A stretch of DNA of 64,000 nt, from NCBI RefSeq assembly GCF_000469385.1, contig NZ_KI271346.1:14630-78629 (forward strand), read 5' to 3'. Numbering within the stretch: position 1 is the stretch's first letter; every line of letters starts with the position of its first letter. The DNA is from Leptotrichia sp. oral taxon 879 str. F0557 (GTDB lineage Bacteria; Fusobacteriota; Fusobacteriia; Fusobacteriales; Leptotrichiaceae). The notes beneath the pieces are model-generated. The model did not search any database. It was not told the DNA's origin and worked only from the letters and a program-made list of their open reading frames with translations. The position numbers and the translations under genes were made by a program. Positions 27,146 to 36,202 of this stretch are shown piece after piece.

Positions 27146-28663
27146 ATGTTGCTTGGTGGAAATGAAACTACAAGAAAGATTGATAAATTTGCTATAAATA
27201 ATTTGAAAATTCCAAGTATTGTACTTATGGAAAATGCTGCAATTTCATTTGCAAAACATATTGAAGAAAATGAAGATAATTTTCTTATTATTTGTGGCAA
27301 AGGCAATAATGGCGGAGATGGTTATGCAATTGCACGTCAGTTATTTTCAAAGGGAAAAAATGTGAAAATTTTTTGTATTAGCAATGAAAATATGAGTAAT
27401 GATTGCATGATAAATTATGAAATTTGCAAGAATATGGGGATTGAGATATTTTATAAAATAGAAGAATTGGATAAGTTGTTTTTTGAATGTAATGTTGTTA
27501 TTGAAGGAATTTTTGGAACAGGATTAAATTCAGAAATAAAAGGAATTTATCAAGAAATTATCGAAAAAATCAATACATTAAGTAATAATAAAAAAGTTTA
27601 TTCAATTGATATTCCCTCTGGAATTAATGGGGATACTGGTGAAATTATGGGAATTTCAGTCAAAGCAGATATTACAATTTCATTTGTCACTTACAAAAAA
27701 GGATTTTTAAATTCAAAAATAAAAGATTTTTTAGGAAAAATCATTATTGAAAATATTGGATTGAACGAAACTAGTATCAATCATTTAGTCAAAGAGTATT
27801 ATTTAACACCTGACATGATAAAAAGTTTTCGTATAAAAAGAAATGAAGATTCCCATAAGGGAGATTTTGGAAAAGTATTGATTTTTGCTGGAAGCAGTGG
27901 ATTTTATGGTGCAGGAAATATAGTTGCAAAATCGTGTGTGAGAACAGGAGCAGGACTAACTACTGTAATTACTGATAAAAATAACTTTTCATTAAATGTA
28001 TCTGTGCCAGAAGCTATGAGTTTTCCAATTAATTTTGATAATATAAATGAAAATCTCAAAAAATTAGAAAATGAAATCTTAAACAGCGATGTAATTGCAA
28101 TTGGGCCAGGAATTGGAAAAAGGGAGCAAGCATTTTTAATTTTTGAAAAATTGATCAGTATTAATAAAAACAATAAAGGGAATACAATAAAACTGATATT
28201 AGATGCAGACGCTTTAAATTTGCTGTCAGAAAACAGGGAACTTTTTGAAAAAATAAGAAATAGAAGCATTTTGACACCACATTTAGTTGAATTTTCACGA
28301 CTGACAGGATTTTCGCCAGAAGTAATTAATAAAAATAAATTTGAAATAACAAAGAACTTTGCAAAAAAATATGAAGTAACTCTTTTGTTAAAAGGTAAAA
28401 ATACAATTATTACGGATGGAGAAAGACTTTTTGTAAACAGCACAGGAAATTCTCATATGGCAAATGGTGGAATGGGGGATTGCCTAACAGGAATAATATG
28501 TTCACTTGCTGGACAAAAATACGATTTAATGAAATCTGCTAGTATTGGAGCGTATTTGCATGGTAAAATTGCAGATGAATTGGTAAGAAGGCAGTATGCT
28601 GTGAATGCAACAGATGTGATTGATAATATTTCTGAGTATATGAATAAGATTTTTAGAATTTAA
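27146..28663 (+). CDS. nnr: Bifunctional NAD(P)HX epimerase/dehydratase
   Basis: This enzyme repairs hydrated NADH and NADPH. The N-terminal YjeF epimerase domain (residues 1-215) has LMENAAISFAKHI, CGKGNNGGDGYAIARQL and SIDIPSGINGDTG. The C-terminal ADP-dependent dehydratase (about 225-505) has GDFGKVLIFAGSSGFYGAG, LDADALNLL and the catalytic NGGMGDCLTGII. The 505-residue fusion is the normal bacterial form. GAGGCGAG precedes the ATG. Confidence 0.95.
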   Translation: MLLGGNETTRKIDKFAINNLKIPSIVLMENAAISFAKHIEENEDNFLIICGKGNNGGDGYAIARQLFSKGKNVKIFCISNENMSNDCMINYEICKNMGIEIFYKIEELDKLFFECNVVIEGIFGTGLNSEIKGIYQEIIEKINTLSNNKKVYSIDIPSGINGDTGEIMGISVKADITISFVTYKKGFLNSKIKDFLGKIIIENIGLNETSINHLVKEYYLTPDMIKSFRIKRNEDSHKGDFGKVLIFAGSSGFYGAGNIVAKSCVRTGAGLTTVITDKNNFSLNVSVPEAMSFPINFDNINENLKKLENEILNSDVIAIGPGIGKREQAFLIFEKLISINKNNKGNTIKLILDADALNLLSENRELFEKIRNRSILTPHLVEFSRLTGFSPEVINKNKFEITKNFAKKYEVTLLLKGKNTIITDGERLFVNSTGNSHMANGGMGDCLTGIICSLAGQKYDLMKSASIGAYLHGKIADELVRRQYAVNATDVIDNISEYMNKIFRI

Positions 28664-28698
28664 GCTAGAGGATATTTGAATTTTTTAGGGAGTTAGCT

Positions 28699-29523
28699 AT
28701 GATTAAAAATGATATTATTGATTATGATGAAAGTATAAAACGAGAATATGAAAGCAATTGCTTTAATGATAAATTTTTTGAAATTTTTCCGACTAAATAT
28801 GAAAAGATGTTGAGAGAATACGAAGTTATTTATTTTAAGGATGAAGTTAGAATTTCATTTTTTAATTTGGATTTTTCTGATGATATGATTTGTTATGAAG
28901 AATGTGATTTTATTGATCGAGTAAGACATAGTTTATATAGCATTGCCGAACTAATTAATTCCCAAAAAACTGAAAAATTAAAAAAATTTTGGAATATATT
29001 TGAGGAAATTTATTGGGAAATAGTTCAAGAAAAAATTCCCAAAGATAATAAAAAAGTTTTAAATTTTATGAATGAATTAAAAATGGAAATTAATGAAATT
29101 TTAAAAACATTCCCTTTGGAAAAAGTTGAAGAATATCGTGAAATTATAAAAGAATATGCTGGAAAATTTTGGAATAGAATAGAAAAATCAAAAACTAAAT
29201 CCAAAAGATTATATTATGAAAAAGCATTGCTGTTTATTCTCGTTAAACTAGAAAATTTATTGAACATTCAGCACGAAGAACAATTTTTACAAAATTATGT
29301 TTGTATTTTAAACGACTTATATTCGGATGATTTTAATGATAACGGATCGTTTTCAAATTTATTTTTTCTTAATAAAGTTGATAAAGGAGTCTATTTTTCA
29401 GATGATACAAAACTTTTTTCATTTGAATTGGTAAAAATTGCAAATAGTTTTGATGAATTTATGGATAATATTGAAAATTTTGATTTAAGCAATTACGGTC
29501 GATATTTCGTTAGTATAAAATAA
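28699..29523 (+). CDS. Hypothetical protein, SMI1/KNR4-like C-terminus
   Basis: The function is not recognised. The protein is cytosolic, 274 residues, acidic and rich in Phe, Tyr and Asn. The last 60 residues (DKGVYFSDDTKLFSFELVKIANSFDEFMDNI) resemble the end of SMI1/KNR4 and related immunity proteins, where a strand is followed by SFxEFL. That is an inference from one motif. A decayed paralogue lies at 24818-25244, so the family is being gained or lost here. No toxin gene is adjacent. Confidence 0.5.
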   Translation: MIKNDIIDYDESIKREYESNCFNDKFFEIFPTKYEKMLREYEVIYFKDEVRISFFNLDFSDDMICYEECDFIDRVRHSLYSIAELINSQKTEKLKKFWNIFEEIYWEIVQEKIPKDNKKVLNFMNELKMEINEILKTFPLEKVEEYREIIKEYAGKFWNRIEKSKTKSKRLYYEKALLFILVKLENLLNIQHEEQFLQNYVCILNDLYSDDFNDNGSFSNLFFLNKVDKGVYFSDDTKLFSFELVKIANSFDEFMDNIENFDLSNYGRYFVSIK

Positions 29524-29535
29524 TTAAAAAAATAT

Positions 29536-29564
29536 TTGAAAAAACAAAGAAAATGTAGTACAAT
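29536..29564 (+). promoter_or_regulatory. Promoter of bactofilin gene
   Basis: TTGAAA (29536-29541), 17 bases, TACAAT (29559-29564), about 70 bases before the start codon. Confidence 0.72.
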
Positions 29565-29633
29565 AACAATATAAGTAATTTATTTATAATTTTATAATAA
29601 AAAAATTAATATTTTTTAAGAAAGGAATGAAGG

Positions 29634-30137
29634 ATGGCATTATTTTCTAGTAATGATAAAAAATCAAGAGACAAAAGAGAAAACACAGATAGATTAAACA
29701 GTCAATTTTCTGCAAATAATGAGGAAAATGTTAACGGTGTCAGTACAATTTCGATGGAAACAACAATAACAGGAACTATCGAATCAAATTCTGTTTTTAA
29801 AATGGATGGTGTCCTAAATGGAGATATTAAAGGAAATAAACTTGTTCACATTGGAAAAACAGGACAAGTAAAAGGAAATGTTACAGCCGAAACTGTAGTA
29901 GTTGACGGTGAAGTTTCTGGAGAAATACTGGCAGATAAAGTGGAAATAGGAAGCACAGGTAAAGCTTACGCTACAATAACTTCAGCTGTATTTGTAATTC
30001 AAGAAGGTGGTGTATTTGAAGGAAGAAAGAAAATGAAAATTGCTCTTATAAAAGAAGAACAACCTAAAAAATCAGAAAATAAAATTGATTTAAAACCAAA
30101 TGAAAATTCGATAAATGAGAACAAAAAAGAATCATAA
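29634..30137 (+). CDS. Bactofilin (polymer-forming cytoskeletal protein)
   Basis: Bactofilins polymerise without nucleotide and scaffold cell-wall enzymes or define shape. Residues about 40-135 form the DUF583 beta-helix core (TTITGTIESNSVFKMDG, LNGDIKGNKLVHIGKTGQV, VVVDGEVSGEI), flanked by charged, disordered ends as expected. The 167-residue length is typical. AAAGGAATGAAGG stands before the ATG. It is a single-gene unit with promoter and terminator. In other bacteria bactofilin genes often sit near M23 peptidase genes. Here the nearest wall enzyme is the M15 peptidase about 2.5 kb upstream. Confidence 0.9.
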   Translation: MALFSSNDKKSRDKRENTDRLNSQFSANNEENVNGVSTISMETTITGTIESNSVFKMDGVLNGDIKGNKLVHIGKTGQVKGNVTAETVVVDGEVSGEILADKVEIGSTGKAYATITSAVFVIQEGGVFEGRKKMKIALIKEEQPKKSENKIDLKPNENSINENKKES

Positions 30138-30162
30138 TCTAAAATTTGGAAAATAAATTAAC

Positions 30163-30212
30163 ATAGTCATGAGCTCTAAGCTAATATACGAGTTTATGAC
30201 TATTTTTATACA
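30163..30212 (+). terminator. Terminator of bactofilin gene
   Basis: ATAGTCAT (30163-30170) pairs with ATGACTAT (30196-30203), extended inward by CTC/GAG, then a T run. Confidence 0.78.
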
Positions 30213-30332
30213 TTTTTTTATTATCTAACTTTCGATTTGAACAATTTTTCTATTTATACTATACATTAAAATAAAATTGTGATAAAATCTAATAAGCAGA
30301 GATAAATTAAATAAAAAAGGGAATGAACTTTA

Positions 30333-31334
30333 ATGAAATTCATTGTAGAAAATTTAGCAGAAATAAAGGATATTATCGAATATCATAATGATATAGAACT
30401 TCCTGATTATAATAAAAATCTTAAAGAAATAAAACAAAATAAAAATATTGTGATTTTAGGAAATTTTGATGGTGTCCACAAGGGACATCAGATAATTTTA
30501 AAAAAATCTGTAAGTAAAGCTAAAGAAGAGAATTTAAAAACAATTGTTTATACATTTAATGAATATCCCAAAAATCAGCAAACTAAAATAACAACTTGTT
30601 CTGAAAAAGCATATTTATTGAATGAAAATGGAATTGACTATCTTTATCTGGAGCAATTTGAAAAAGTTAGGAATTATACGCCTAAAGAGTTTGTAGAAAA
30701 AGTACTTGTGGATACTTTAAATGCTAAAGAAGTTTATTGTGGGTTTAACTTTACTTTCGGAAAAGCAAAATCTGGAGATGTTAGTACACTTGAAAAACTT
30801 TTAAAAGATAAAAATATAAAGCTTAATGTTCAAGAACCTGTACGAGATAAGAATAAAGAAATAATAAGCAGTACAAGGGTTAGGAATTATATTAAAGAAG
30901 GAAATTTTGAAAAAGTTAGAGAACTTCTTGGGCATAATTTTATTATTCTTGGAGAAGTTGTTTATGGTAAACAGTTAGGACGTGTACTAGGCTTTCCTAC
31001 AGCAAATTTACGATTTGAGAACAAAATCTATCCAGAATTTGGAGTTTATGGAGTAAAAGTTCATATTGAAGATGATGAAAAAATTTATAATGGAGTAATG
31101 AATATTGGTAAGAATCCGACAGTAGATATTGGTGTATTAAGTGTAGAAGCAAATATTTTTGATTTTTCAGAAGATATTTATGGAAAAATAATTTTGATTG
31201 AAGTTTTAGAAAATATTAGAAGTGAGAAAAAATTTGATTCTATAGATGAATTAAAAAAACAGATTGGAAATGATGTAGATTACTGGAAAAATAAAATTTC
31301 ATATTGGCGTAAGAAATACCCAAAAGAAAAATAG
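30333..31334 (+). CDS. ribF: Bifunctional riboflavin kinase / FAD synthetase
   Basis: RibF makes FMN and then FAD from riboflavin. The N-terminal FAD synthetase has the nucleotidyltransferase motif GNFDGVHKGHQ and SSTRVRNYI. The C-terminal kinase has GKQLGRVLGFPTANL and NIGKNPTV. At 333 residues it is slightly longer than most RibF proteins. It is the first gene of a tight run: scpA starts 7 bases after its stop. Confidence 0.95.
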   Translation: MKFIVENLAEIKDIIEYHNDIELPDYNKNLKEIKQNKNIVILGNFDGVHKGHQIILKKSVSKAKEENLKTIVYTFNEYPKNQQTKITTCSEKAYLLNENGIDYLYLEQFEKVRNYTPKEFVEKVLVDTLNAKEVYCGFNFTFGKAKSGDVSTLEKLLKDKNIKLNVQEPVRDKNKEIISSTRVRNYIKEGNFEKVRELLGHNFIILGEVVYGKQLGRVLGFPTANLRFENKIYPEFGVYGVKVHIEDDEKIYNGVMNIGKNPTVDIGVLSVEANIFDFSEDIYGKIILIEVLENIRSEKKFDSIDELKKQIGNDVDYWKNKISYWRKKYPKEK

Positions 31335-31341
31335 GTAAAAT

Positions 31342-32076
31342 ATGGAAAATGTAATACAAATTAAAATCGACAATTTTGAAGGTCCTCTAGACTTGCTTAT
31401 TCATCTGATTGAAAAAAAGAAAATGAACATTAATGAAATAAATATTTCACAAATAATAGATGATTATCTAGGTTATATTCACGCACAAAAGGAATTAAAT
31501 TTAAAAATAAAAGTCGAATTCCTAATAATGGCAACTGATCTAATTGAAATCAAAGCTTATTCAGTATTAAATAGAAATGAAAAGCTTGAAAGAATTGAAA
31601 AGCTTGAGAAAAAAATAATAGAATATCAGTTATTTAAGGAGATTTCAGAATTATTTTCAAAACATGAAAATGAATATAATATTCCATATACAAGAACAGG
31701 TACTGAAAGTATGGGAGATGAAATAATAGAATATGATATTTCAAGCCTAAATTTAGATAATTTATTTAAAAGTTTAAAAAATTTGGTCAATGCAAGGCTA
31801 AGAGGAAAAAATAATTCCCAAGATAGAATGATTTTGAACTTGGAAGGAGATAGTTATTCAACAGAGGAGGCTTATAATGAGGTTTCCAATATTATAAAAA
31901 ATGATAAAAAAGTAGAGTTTAATCAATTATTACAAAATAAATTTTCAAAATCCAGAATAGTAACTTTGTTTCTTTGTATTTTAGATATGTTTAAAAATGG
32001 AGAAATTGACATAATTGTCGAAGAAAAAAACTTTTTTATTAAGTCAATGCAAAATTCAAGAAAGGAAATTAATTAA
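31342..32076 (+). CDS. scpA: Segregation and condensation protein A
   Basis: ScpA is the kleisin that bridges the SMC heads in the bacterial condensin. The N-terminal FEGPLDLLIHLIEKKKMNI and the LIMATDLIEIKAYSVL helix are hallmark ScpA sequences. The C-terminal winged helix (VTLFLCILDMFKNGEIDI) binds SMC. The 244-residue length is normal. scpB is not next to it. Its stop shares one base with the murJ ATG. Confidence 0.94.
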   Translation: MENVIQIKIDNFEGPLDLLIHLIEKKKMNINEINISQIIDDYLGYIHAQKELNLKIKVEFLIMATDLIEIKAYSVLNRNEKLERIEKLEKKIIEYQLFKEISELFSKHENEYNIPYTRTGTESMGDEIIEYDISSLNLDNLFKSLKNLVNARLRGKNNSQDRMILNLEGDSYSTEEAYNEVSNIIKNDKKVEFNQLLQNKFSKSRIVTLFLCILDMFKNGEIDIIVEEKNFFIKSMQNSRKEIN

Positions 32077-33590
32077 TGTTTAAATCTAGTTTTATAGTAA
32101 TGATTATAAATATGCTAAGCCGTATTTTAGGACTTGTTCGTGAAATGATTATCGGAAGTGTATTTGGTGCAACAGGAATGACAGATGCATATTTTAGTGC
32201 CACAAAAATCCCAAACTTCTTTACAACATTATTTGGAGAAGGCTCTCTCGGTACAGTTTTTATCCCAATTTATAATCGTGGAATTGAAGAACAGGGAAAA
32301 GAGAGAACGCATGAATTTGTCTTTTCAGTATTAAATTTAATAGTTGCATTTACATCAACAATGTCAATATTAATGATTTTGTTTTCAAGACAAATTTTAA
32401 AAATAACAACAGGTTTTGCAGACCCTGAACGTTTTGAAACAGCTAATATGCTTTTAAAAATAGTTGCTTTTTATTTTTTGTTTATTGCACTTTCTGGAGT
32501 AGTATCATCGTTATTAAATAATTATAAAAAGTTTGCAGTGGCTGCATCAATGGGAATTGTTTTTAACTTAACAATTATAATCGGAACACTTCTTTTAAAA
32601 AATAAAATGGGAATTTATGGATTAGGAATAGCTTATTTGCTGTCAGGAGTTTTCCAGCTTGCTATGATGCTTCCGCAATTTTTTCAAATAATGAAAACGT
32701 ATAAATTTACATTTAACTTAAAAGATGAATATGTTATAGAAATGTTTAAGTTAATGATTCCAACATTAATCGGAATTTTTGGCTATCAAATAAATGAAAT
32801 TATAGACAATCGTTTTGCCACAATGTTGCCTGCAGGAACAGCCAGTGCCTTAAATTATGCAAGCCGTCTATATTTATTGCCAATTGGAGTTTTTGCAATT
32901 TCATTGGCAGTAGTGATATTTCCTACATTATCAAAGGCTGTAGTAAAAAATAATATGAAGACAGTAAGAAGAGTAGTTCATCAAGGTTTGTACATGTTAG
33001 CATTCTTAATCGTTCCTTCTTCAGTTGTATTATTTGGTTATGCACAGGAAATTGTGACATTAATTTACAAAAGAGGGCATTTTAGTGAAAAAAGTGTAGT
33101 AATAACTTCTGAAACATTGCAATTTTATGCAATCGGACTATTATTTTTCTCAACAATACACCTTCTTACAAGAAGCCATTATGTATTCAAGGATAGAACT
33201 TTGCCAGTAATTTCTTCGTTTACAGGAATTGGAATTAATATTCTTTTGGACTGGCTGCTATACAAACAATATCGACATGTTGGACTTACATTTGCAACAT
33301 CATTTGCCGCAATGGTAAATTTCCTAATTTTATATACTTCACTTGCAAAACGATATGTAAAATTAAGGACTTTCAAATATTTTGTAATACTTATAATCAC
33401 GTTTGTTACCTCAGGAATTTCATTTTATATTTCAAAAATGATAAAATTGAATATATTGGGGAGATTCAGCATTGCTATTAATTTAACGGTGTTTACCACA
33501 ATTTATCTGTTAATCTGGTTTATTTTAATTTCAATTTTTAGAAAAGATTTAATTGAAAAAATGCTAAAAAGAGTTTTGAATAGAGGATAA
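32076..33590 (+). CDS. murJ: Lipid II flippase MurJ
   Basis: MurJ flips the peptidoglycan precursor lipid II to the outer face of the membrane. The 504 residues give about 14 membrane segments. MINMLSRILGLVREMI and FFTTLFGEGSLGTVFIP near the N-terminus are typical, including the conserved Arg residues of the central cavity. It is translationally coupled to scpA by a one-base overlap and followed at 2 bases by a small gene. Confidence 0.94.
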   Translation: MFKSSFIVMIINMLSRILGLVREMIIGSVFGATGMTDAYFSATKIPNFFTTLFGEGSLGTVFIPIYNRGIEEQGKERTHEFVFSVLNLIVAFTSTMSILMILFSRQILKITTGFADPERFETANMLLKIVAFYFLFIALSGVVSSLLNNYKKFAVAASMGIVFNLTIIIGTLLLKNKMGIYGLGIAYLLSGVFQLAMMLPQFFQIMKTYKFTFNLKDEYVIEMFKLMIPTLIGIFGYQINEIIDNRFATMLPAGTASALNYASRLYLLPIGVFAISLAVVIFPTLSKAVVKNNMKTVRRVVHQGLYMLAFLIVPSSVVLFGYAQEIVTLIYKRGHFSEKSVVITSETLQFYAIGLLFFSTIHLLTRSHYVFKDRTLPVISSFTGIGINILLDWLLYKQYRHVGLTFATSFAAMVNFLILYTSLAKRYVKLRTFKYFVILIITFVTSGISFYISKMIKLNILGRFSIAINLTVFTTIYLLIWFILISIFRKDLIEKMLKRVLNRG

Positions 33591-33592
33591 GT

Positions 33593-33958
33593 ATGATACA
33601 GGAAAAAATTAGGTATACAAAGACAGGTAAACGAATAGAAGTTTATGAATTTAAAGCTAAACTGCATCAAAAAGTAGTAATGAATAAAAATCAGTTTGAA
33701 GAACATATTTTTCCAAAACATCCTGAAATCTCGCTGGAAATAATAAAAGAAGTGTTAGAAAATCCAGATTTTGTAACAAAACAGTCAAAATCCCGAAAAG
33801 AACATTTTTATCAAAAAAAAATTGGAAAATTGAATTATTTTGTAGTAATTTCCCAACATAAAAATGTAAAAAAATTAAGATTTGTATTAACAGCTTTTAT
33901 GGCAAAAGATATAAACTTTTTGAAAGAAAAAAATATACATTACAGATATAAAAAATAA
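33593..33958 (+). CDS. Small PBECR-like (barnase/RelE-fold) protein
   Basis: This 121-residue protein has FEEHIFPKHPEISLEIIKEVL, then NPDFV, HFYQKKI, YFVVIS and LRFVLTAF. The order (His-containing helix, 'rHPE' motif, then strands) resembles PBECR phage barnase/RelE-fold nuclease domains. That is an inference from pattern. It starts 2 bases after the murJ stop, so it is probably co-translated with murJ. No antitoxin candidate is adjacent. Confidence 0.5.
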   Translation: MIQEKIRYTKTGKRIEVYEFKAKLHQKVVMNKNQFEEHIFPKHPEISLEIIKEVLENPDFVTKQSKSRKEHFYQKKIGKLNYFVVISQHKNVKKLRFVLTAFMAKDINFLKEKNIHYRYKK

Positions 33959-34046
33959 AAATATAAATTCAAAAATTCAAAACTGTTATTTAACTAAATT
34001 TTTGATAAATACTGAAAATAGTGATTTATAATTTTATAATAAAATC

Positions 34047-34165
34047 GAATTACAATATGAATTACAATATGAATTACAATATAAGAAAAAAATCATCGTA
34101 ATAGAAAGCGTATAAGAGCCTAAAATTAAGTTAGCCATTTTTTATTGTCGATGATTTTTTATTGC
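34047..34165 (+). other. Tandem repeat followed by long-loop hairpin
   Basis: GAATTACAATAT is repeated three times exactly (34047-34082). Right after, AAAAAATCATCG pairs with CGATGATTTTTT (about 34150-34162) around a 50-base loop, then ATTGC. The hairpin is a plausible terminator for the ribF-murJ run. The repeat plus hairpin could also be a small RNA, with TATAAT-like boxes at about 34025-34040. Confidence 0.5.
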
Positions 34166-34324
34166 TTAAAATCGCTTATTTAGTTTTTTTACATTTTCTA
34201 TTTATGTAAATCATAAATCAATTTTTTGGTATAATATCTTATAAAATCTACAATACATAACATTTTATAATTTCATAAAGTTCTATAAAAGTTCTATTTT
34301 TATAACACTAAAATCCTATTTAAA

Positions 34325-34449
34325 TAATAGACCTGTTCGATAACTGTATTAAATTTGAAAAGGCAATAAGATAAATATTACTCTGAAGTGAGCAAAACTT
34401 CTTATCTTATTAGAGATAAAAAATATAAAGTTTCCGAACAAGTCTAATA
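34325..34449. mobile_element. 125-bp MITE-like element
   Basis: TAATAGACCTGTTCGATAACT (34325-34345) and AGTTTCCGAACAAGTCTAATA (34429-34449) are terminal inverted repeats matching at 17 of 21 positions. Inside, AATAAGATAA and TTATCTTATT form a second, perfect inverted repeat. There is no coding capacity. The left end is found again, exactly, at 1329-1348. It is either a non-autonomous element or an insertion sequence reduced to its ends. Confidence 0.7.
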
Positions 34450-34470
34450 AATTTTTTCTATTTTTTTAAT

Positions 34471-34659
34471 TTAGTAATCAAAAACAGTTTGAACACTTGC
34501 ATCTCTACAATATTTGTATCCACGTTTTGCTTTACATCTTTCCAATGCTTCTCGATAAGCTTTGTCTGCTTCTTTATATGATTTTGGATCAAAAAGTTCA
34601 CATCCAAAAACACTCATTCCTAACGAAACTAAAAGTAGCAACTTGATTATTCTTTTCAT
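34471..34659 (-). CDS. Small lipoprotein
   Basis: This is a 62-residue predicted lipoprotein with signal peptide KRIIKLLLLVSLGMSVFGC and the lipobox VFGC. The 42-residue mature part is charged, has two further Cys residues (ERCKAKRGYKYC) and ends FDY. AGGAGGAATTAT precedes the ATG. It lies 41 bases downstream of the integrase gene on the same strand, so it may be cargo of the same element. Function unknown. Confidence 0.72.
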   Translation of the reverse strand: MKRIIKLLLLVSLGMSVFGCELFDPKSYKEADKAYREALERCKAKRGYKYCRDASVQTVFDY

Positions 34660-34700
34660 AATAATTCCTCCTGGTTTTTATTATTTATAATTTAAAAAAA

Positions 34701-35810
34701 TTATTTATTTAATTTTTCCATTAACTGGGCATTTGCATCCTTATACAAATGAGAATATGTATTTATCGTAGTTTGTAAATTATCGTGTCCCAGCCGTTTG
34801 CTGATAGCAGTGATGTCGGCTTGAATAAACAGCAAATATGAAGCGTGAGAATGCCTAAAGTCGTGAAGGCGTATTTTTGGCAAATTTGCTTGCAAACTGT
34901 ATTTCTCTAGAATGTATCTAAGTTGTGAACTTTTTAAATCAAAAATTCTAGCAGTTTTTATATTTTTTTTATTTTGATTAGTTTTTGAAGTTACAGAAAA
35001 ATATAATTGTAAATCCGAAATAAGAGTTTCTGGCAATAAAACTTTTCTTATTGAACCCAAAGTTTTTGGAGTAGTAATATAATCCTTTTTATTTATATGC
35101 GAAAGAGTTTTGTTCACGTCAATAAATTTTCCTTCCAAATTAATATCATTTTCAGAAAGAGCCAAAAGTTCACCAATTCTAAGTCCGGTCCAAAACAAAA
35201 TTTTAAACATAATAATAGAATCAGAATATTTTCCATTTTTCTCTTTATTTTTTAACTCTAAAACTTCGATAAACTTTTCAAAATCGTTTAAAGACCAAAT
35301 TTTCATTTCCGAACGATTTTTTTTGCTTCCAAAAGATCCCATATTTTTACAAGGATTTTCATTTAGTCCTTGATATTTCGTAGCCCAGTTAAACATGCTT
35401 TTCAATGCTGCATAAATATTAGATTTAGAATTTTCGCTAAACAGTTGTCCGTTTTTGCATTTCTTTTCTAACATCTTATTCTGCCATTCTCTAATCATAA
35501 AAGGAGTAATCTTATTTATTTCAATTTTATCAAAAAATGGTAAAATATGCAAACGAAAATATGCTTCTATAGTATTGACTGCAGTAGACTTGTGTCTTTT
35601 ACTATAATCTTCAAAATAAAGTTCATATAATGATTGAAACGACATATTCATAGACTTGGCAATCTTTTTCTTAAATTCGTATTCGTAATCCTGAGCCTCT
35701 TTTTTCTTTTTAAACCCAGTCTTTTTATACTTTTTATTTACACCTTTATAGTCTTTAGCATAAAACATCGCATACCAAGTCTTTCTATCCGCATTGTAAT
35801 AAACTGGCAC
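34701..35810 (-). CDS. Tyrosine recombinase (phage-type integrase)
   Basis: This is a site-specific recombinase of the kind used by prophages and integrative elements. The first 50 residues are an AP2-like arm-binding domain (KTWYAMFYAKDYKGVNKK), followed by a SAM-like core-binding domain. The catalytic domain has Arg in WTGLRIGELLAL, HDFRHSHASYLL, and the nucleophile Tyr in LQTTINTYSHLY with LGHDN before it. The 369-residue length is typical. It starts with a GTG behind AAGGAG. No excisionase, phage genes or att repeats were recognised. Confidence 0.92.
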   Translation of the reverse strand: MPVYYNADRKTWYAMFYAKDYKGVNKKYKKTGFKKKKEAQDYEYEFKKKIAKSMNMSFQSLYELYFEDYSKRHKSTAVNTIEAYFRLHILPFFDKIEINKITPFMIREWQNKMLEKKCKNGQLFSENSKSNIYAALKSMFNWATKYQGLNENPCKNMGSFGSKKNRSEMKIWSLNDFEKFIEVLELKNKEKNGKYSDSIIMFKILFWTGLRIGELLALSENDINLEGKFIDVNKTLSHINKKDYITTPKTLGSIRKVLLPETLISDLQLYFSVTSKTNQNKKNIKTARIFDLKSSQLRYILEKYSLQANLPKIRLHDFRHSHASYLLFIQADITAISKRLGHDNLQTTINTYSHLYKDANAQLMEKLNK

Positions 35811-36202
35811 TTTAAAGTTCTCCTTACTTTTATGATTTTCAATATAATTATATCACATTTTTATATTATATATTAAATAAAGTTTTTTTATTAGTATTTT
35901 TAGATATGTATAACTATAAAACAAGAAAATTTTATATGCAAGAAAGAGTAAGAGTATAAAATACTAGAAGAATCAAAAATATAATCTAATGAATATAATA
36001 AGGCTTTGTAATTTATCATTAAAATTACATAACATACATTATCGGACTAAAATAATTGTTTCAAAATATAATATAATTTCTTAATAAATAAATTAATTAA
36101 TACGTCCGATAAAATACTTTATATTAATTATTGTATTAATATTAAATATTATTTTCCAAGTATTATCATTTCATTATAATATATATCATACGTATCTTCT
36201 TT
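35811..36202. other. Intergenic region between integrase and helicase genes
   Basis: It holds a 9-bp perfect inverted repeat, TTATCGGAC (36039-36047) and GTCCGATAA (36104-36112), 56 bases apart, in AT-rich sequence just past the end of the helicase gene. A TATAAT on the minus strand near 35845 may belong to the integrase promoter. Nothing else was seen. Confidence 0.45.

Noticed and set aside
27904-28443. Minus-strand open frame of 179 codons
   Set aside because: It is antisense to the NAD(P)HX repair enzyme, whose motifs are continuous. The shadow has no family features.
34325-36112. Attachment sites of the integrase element
   Set aside because: No tRNA gene and no direct repeat of att type were found. 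The repeats seen are inverted, not direct.
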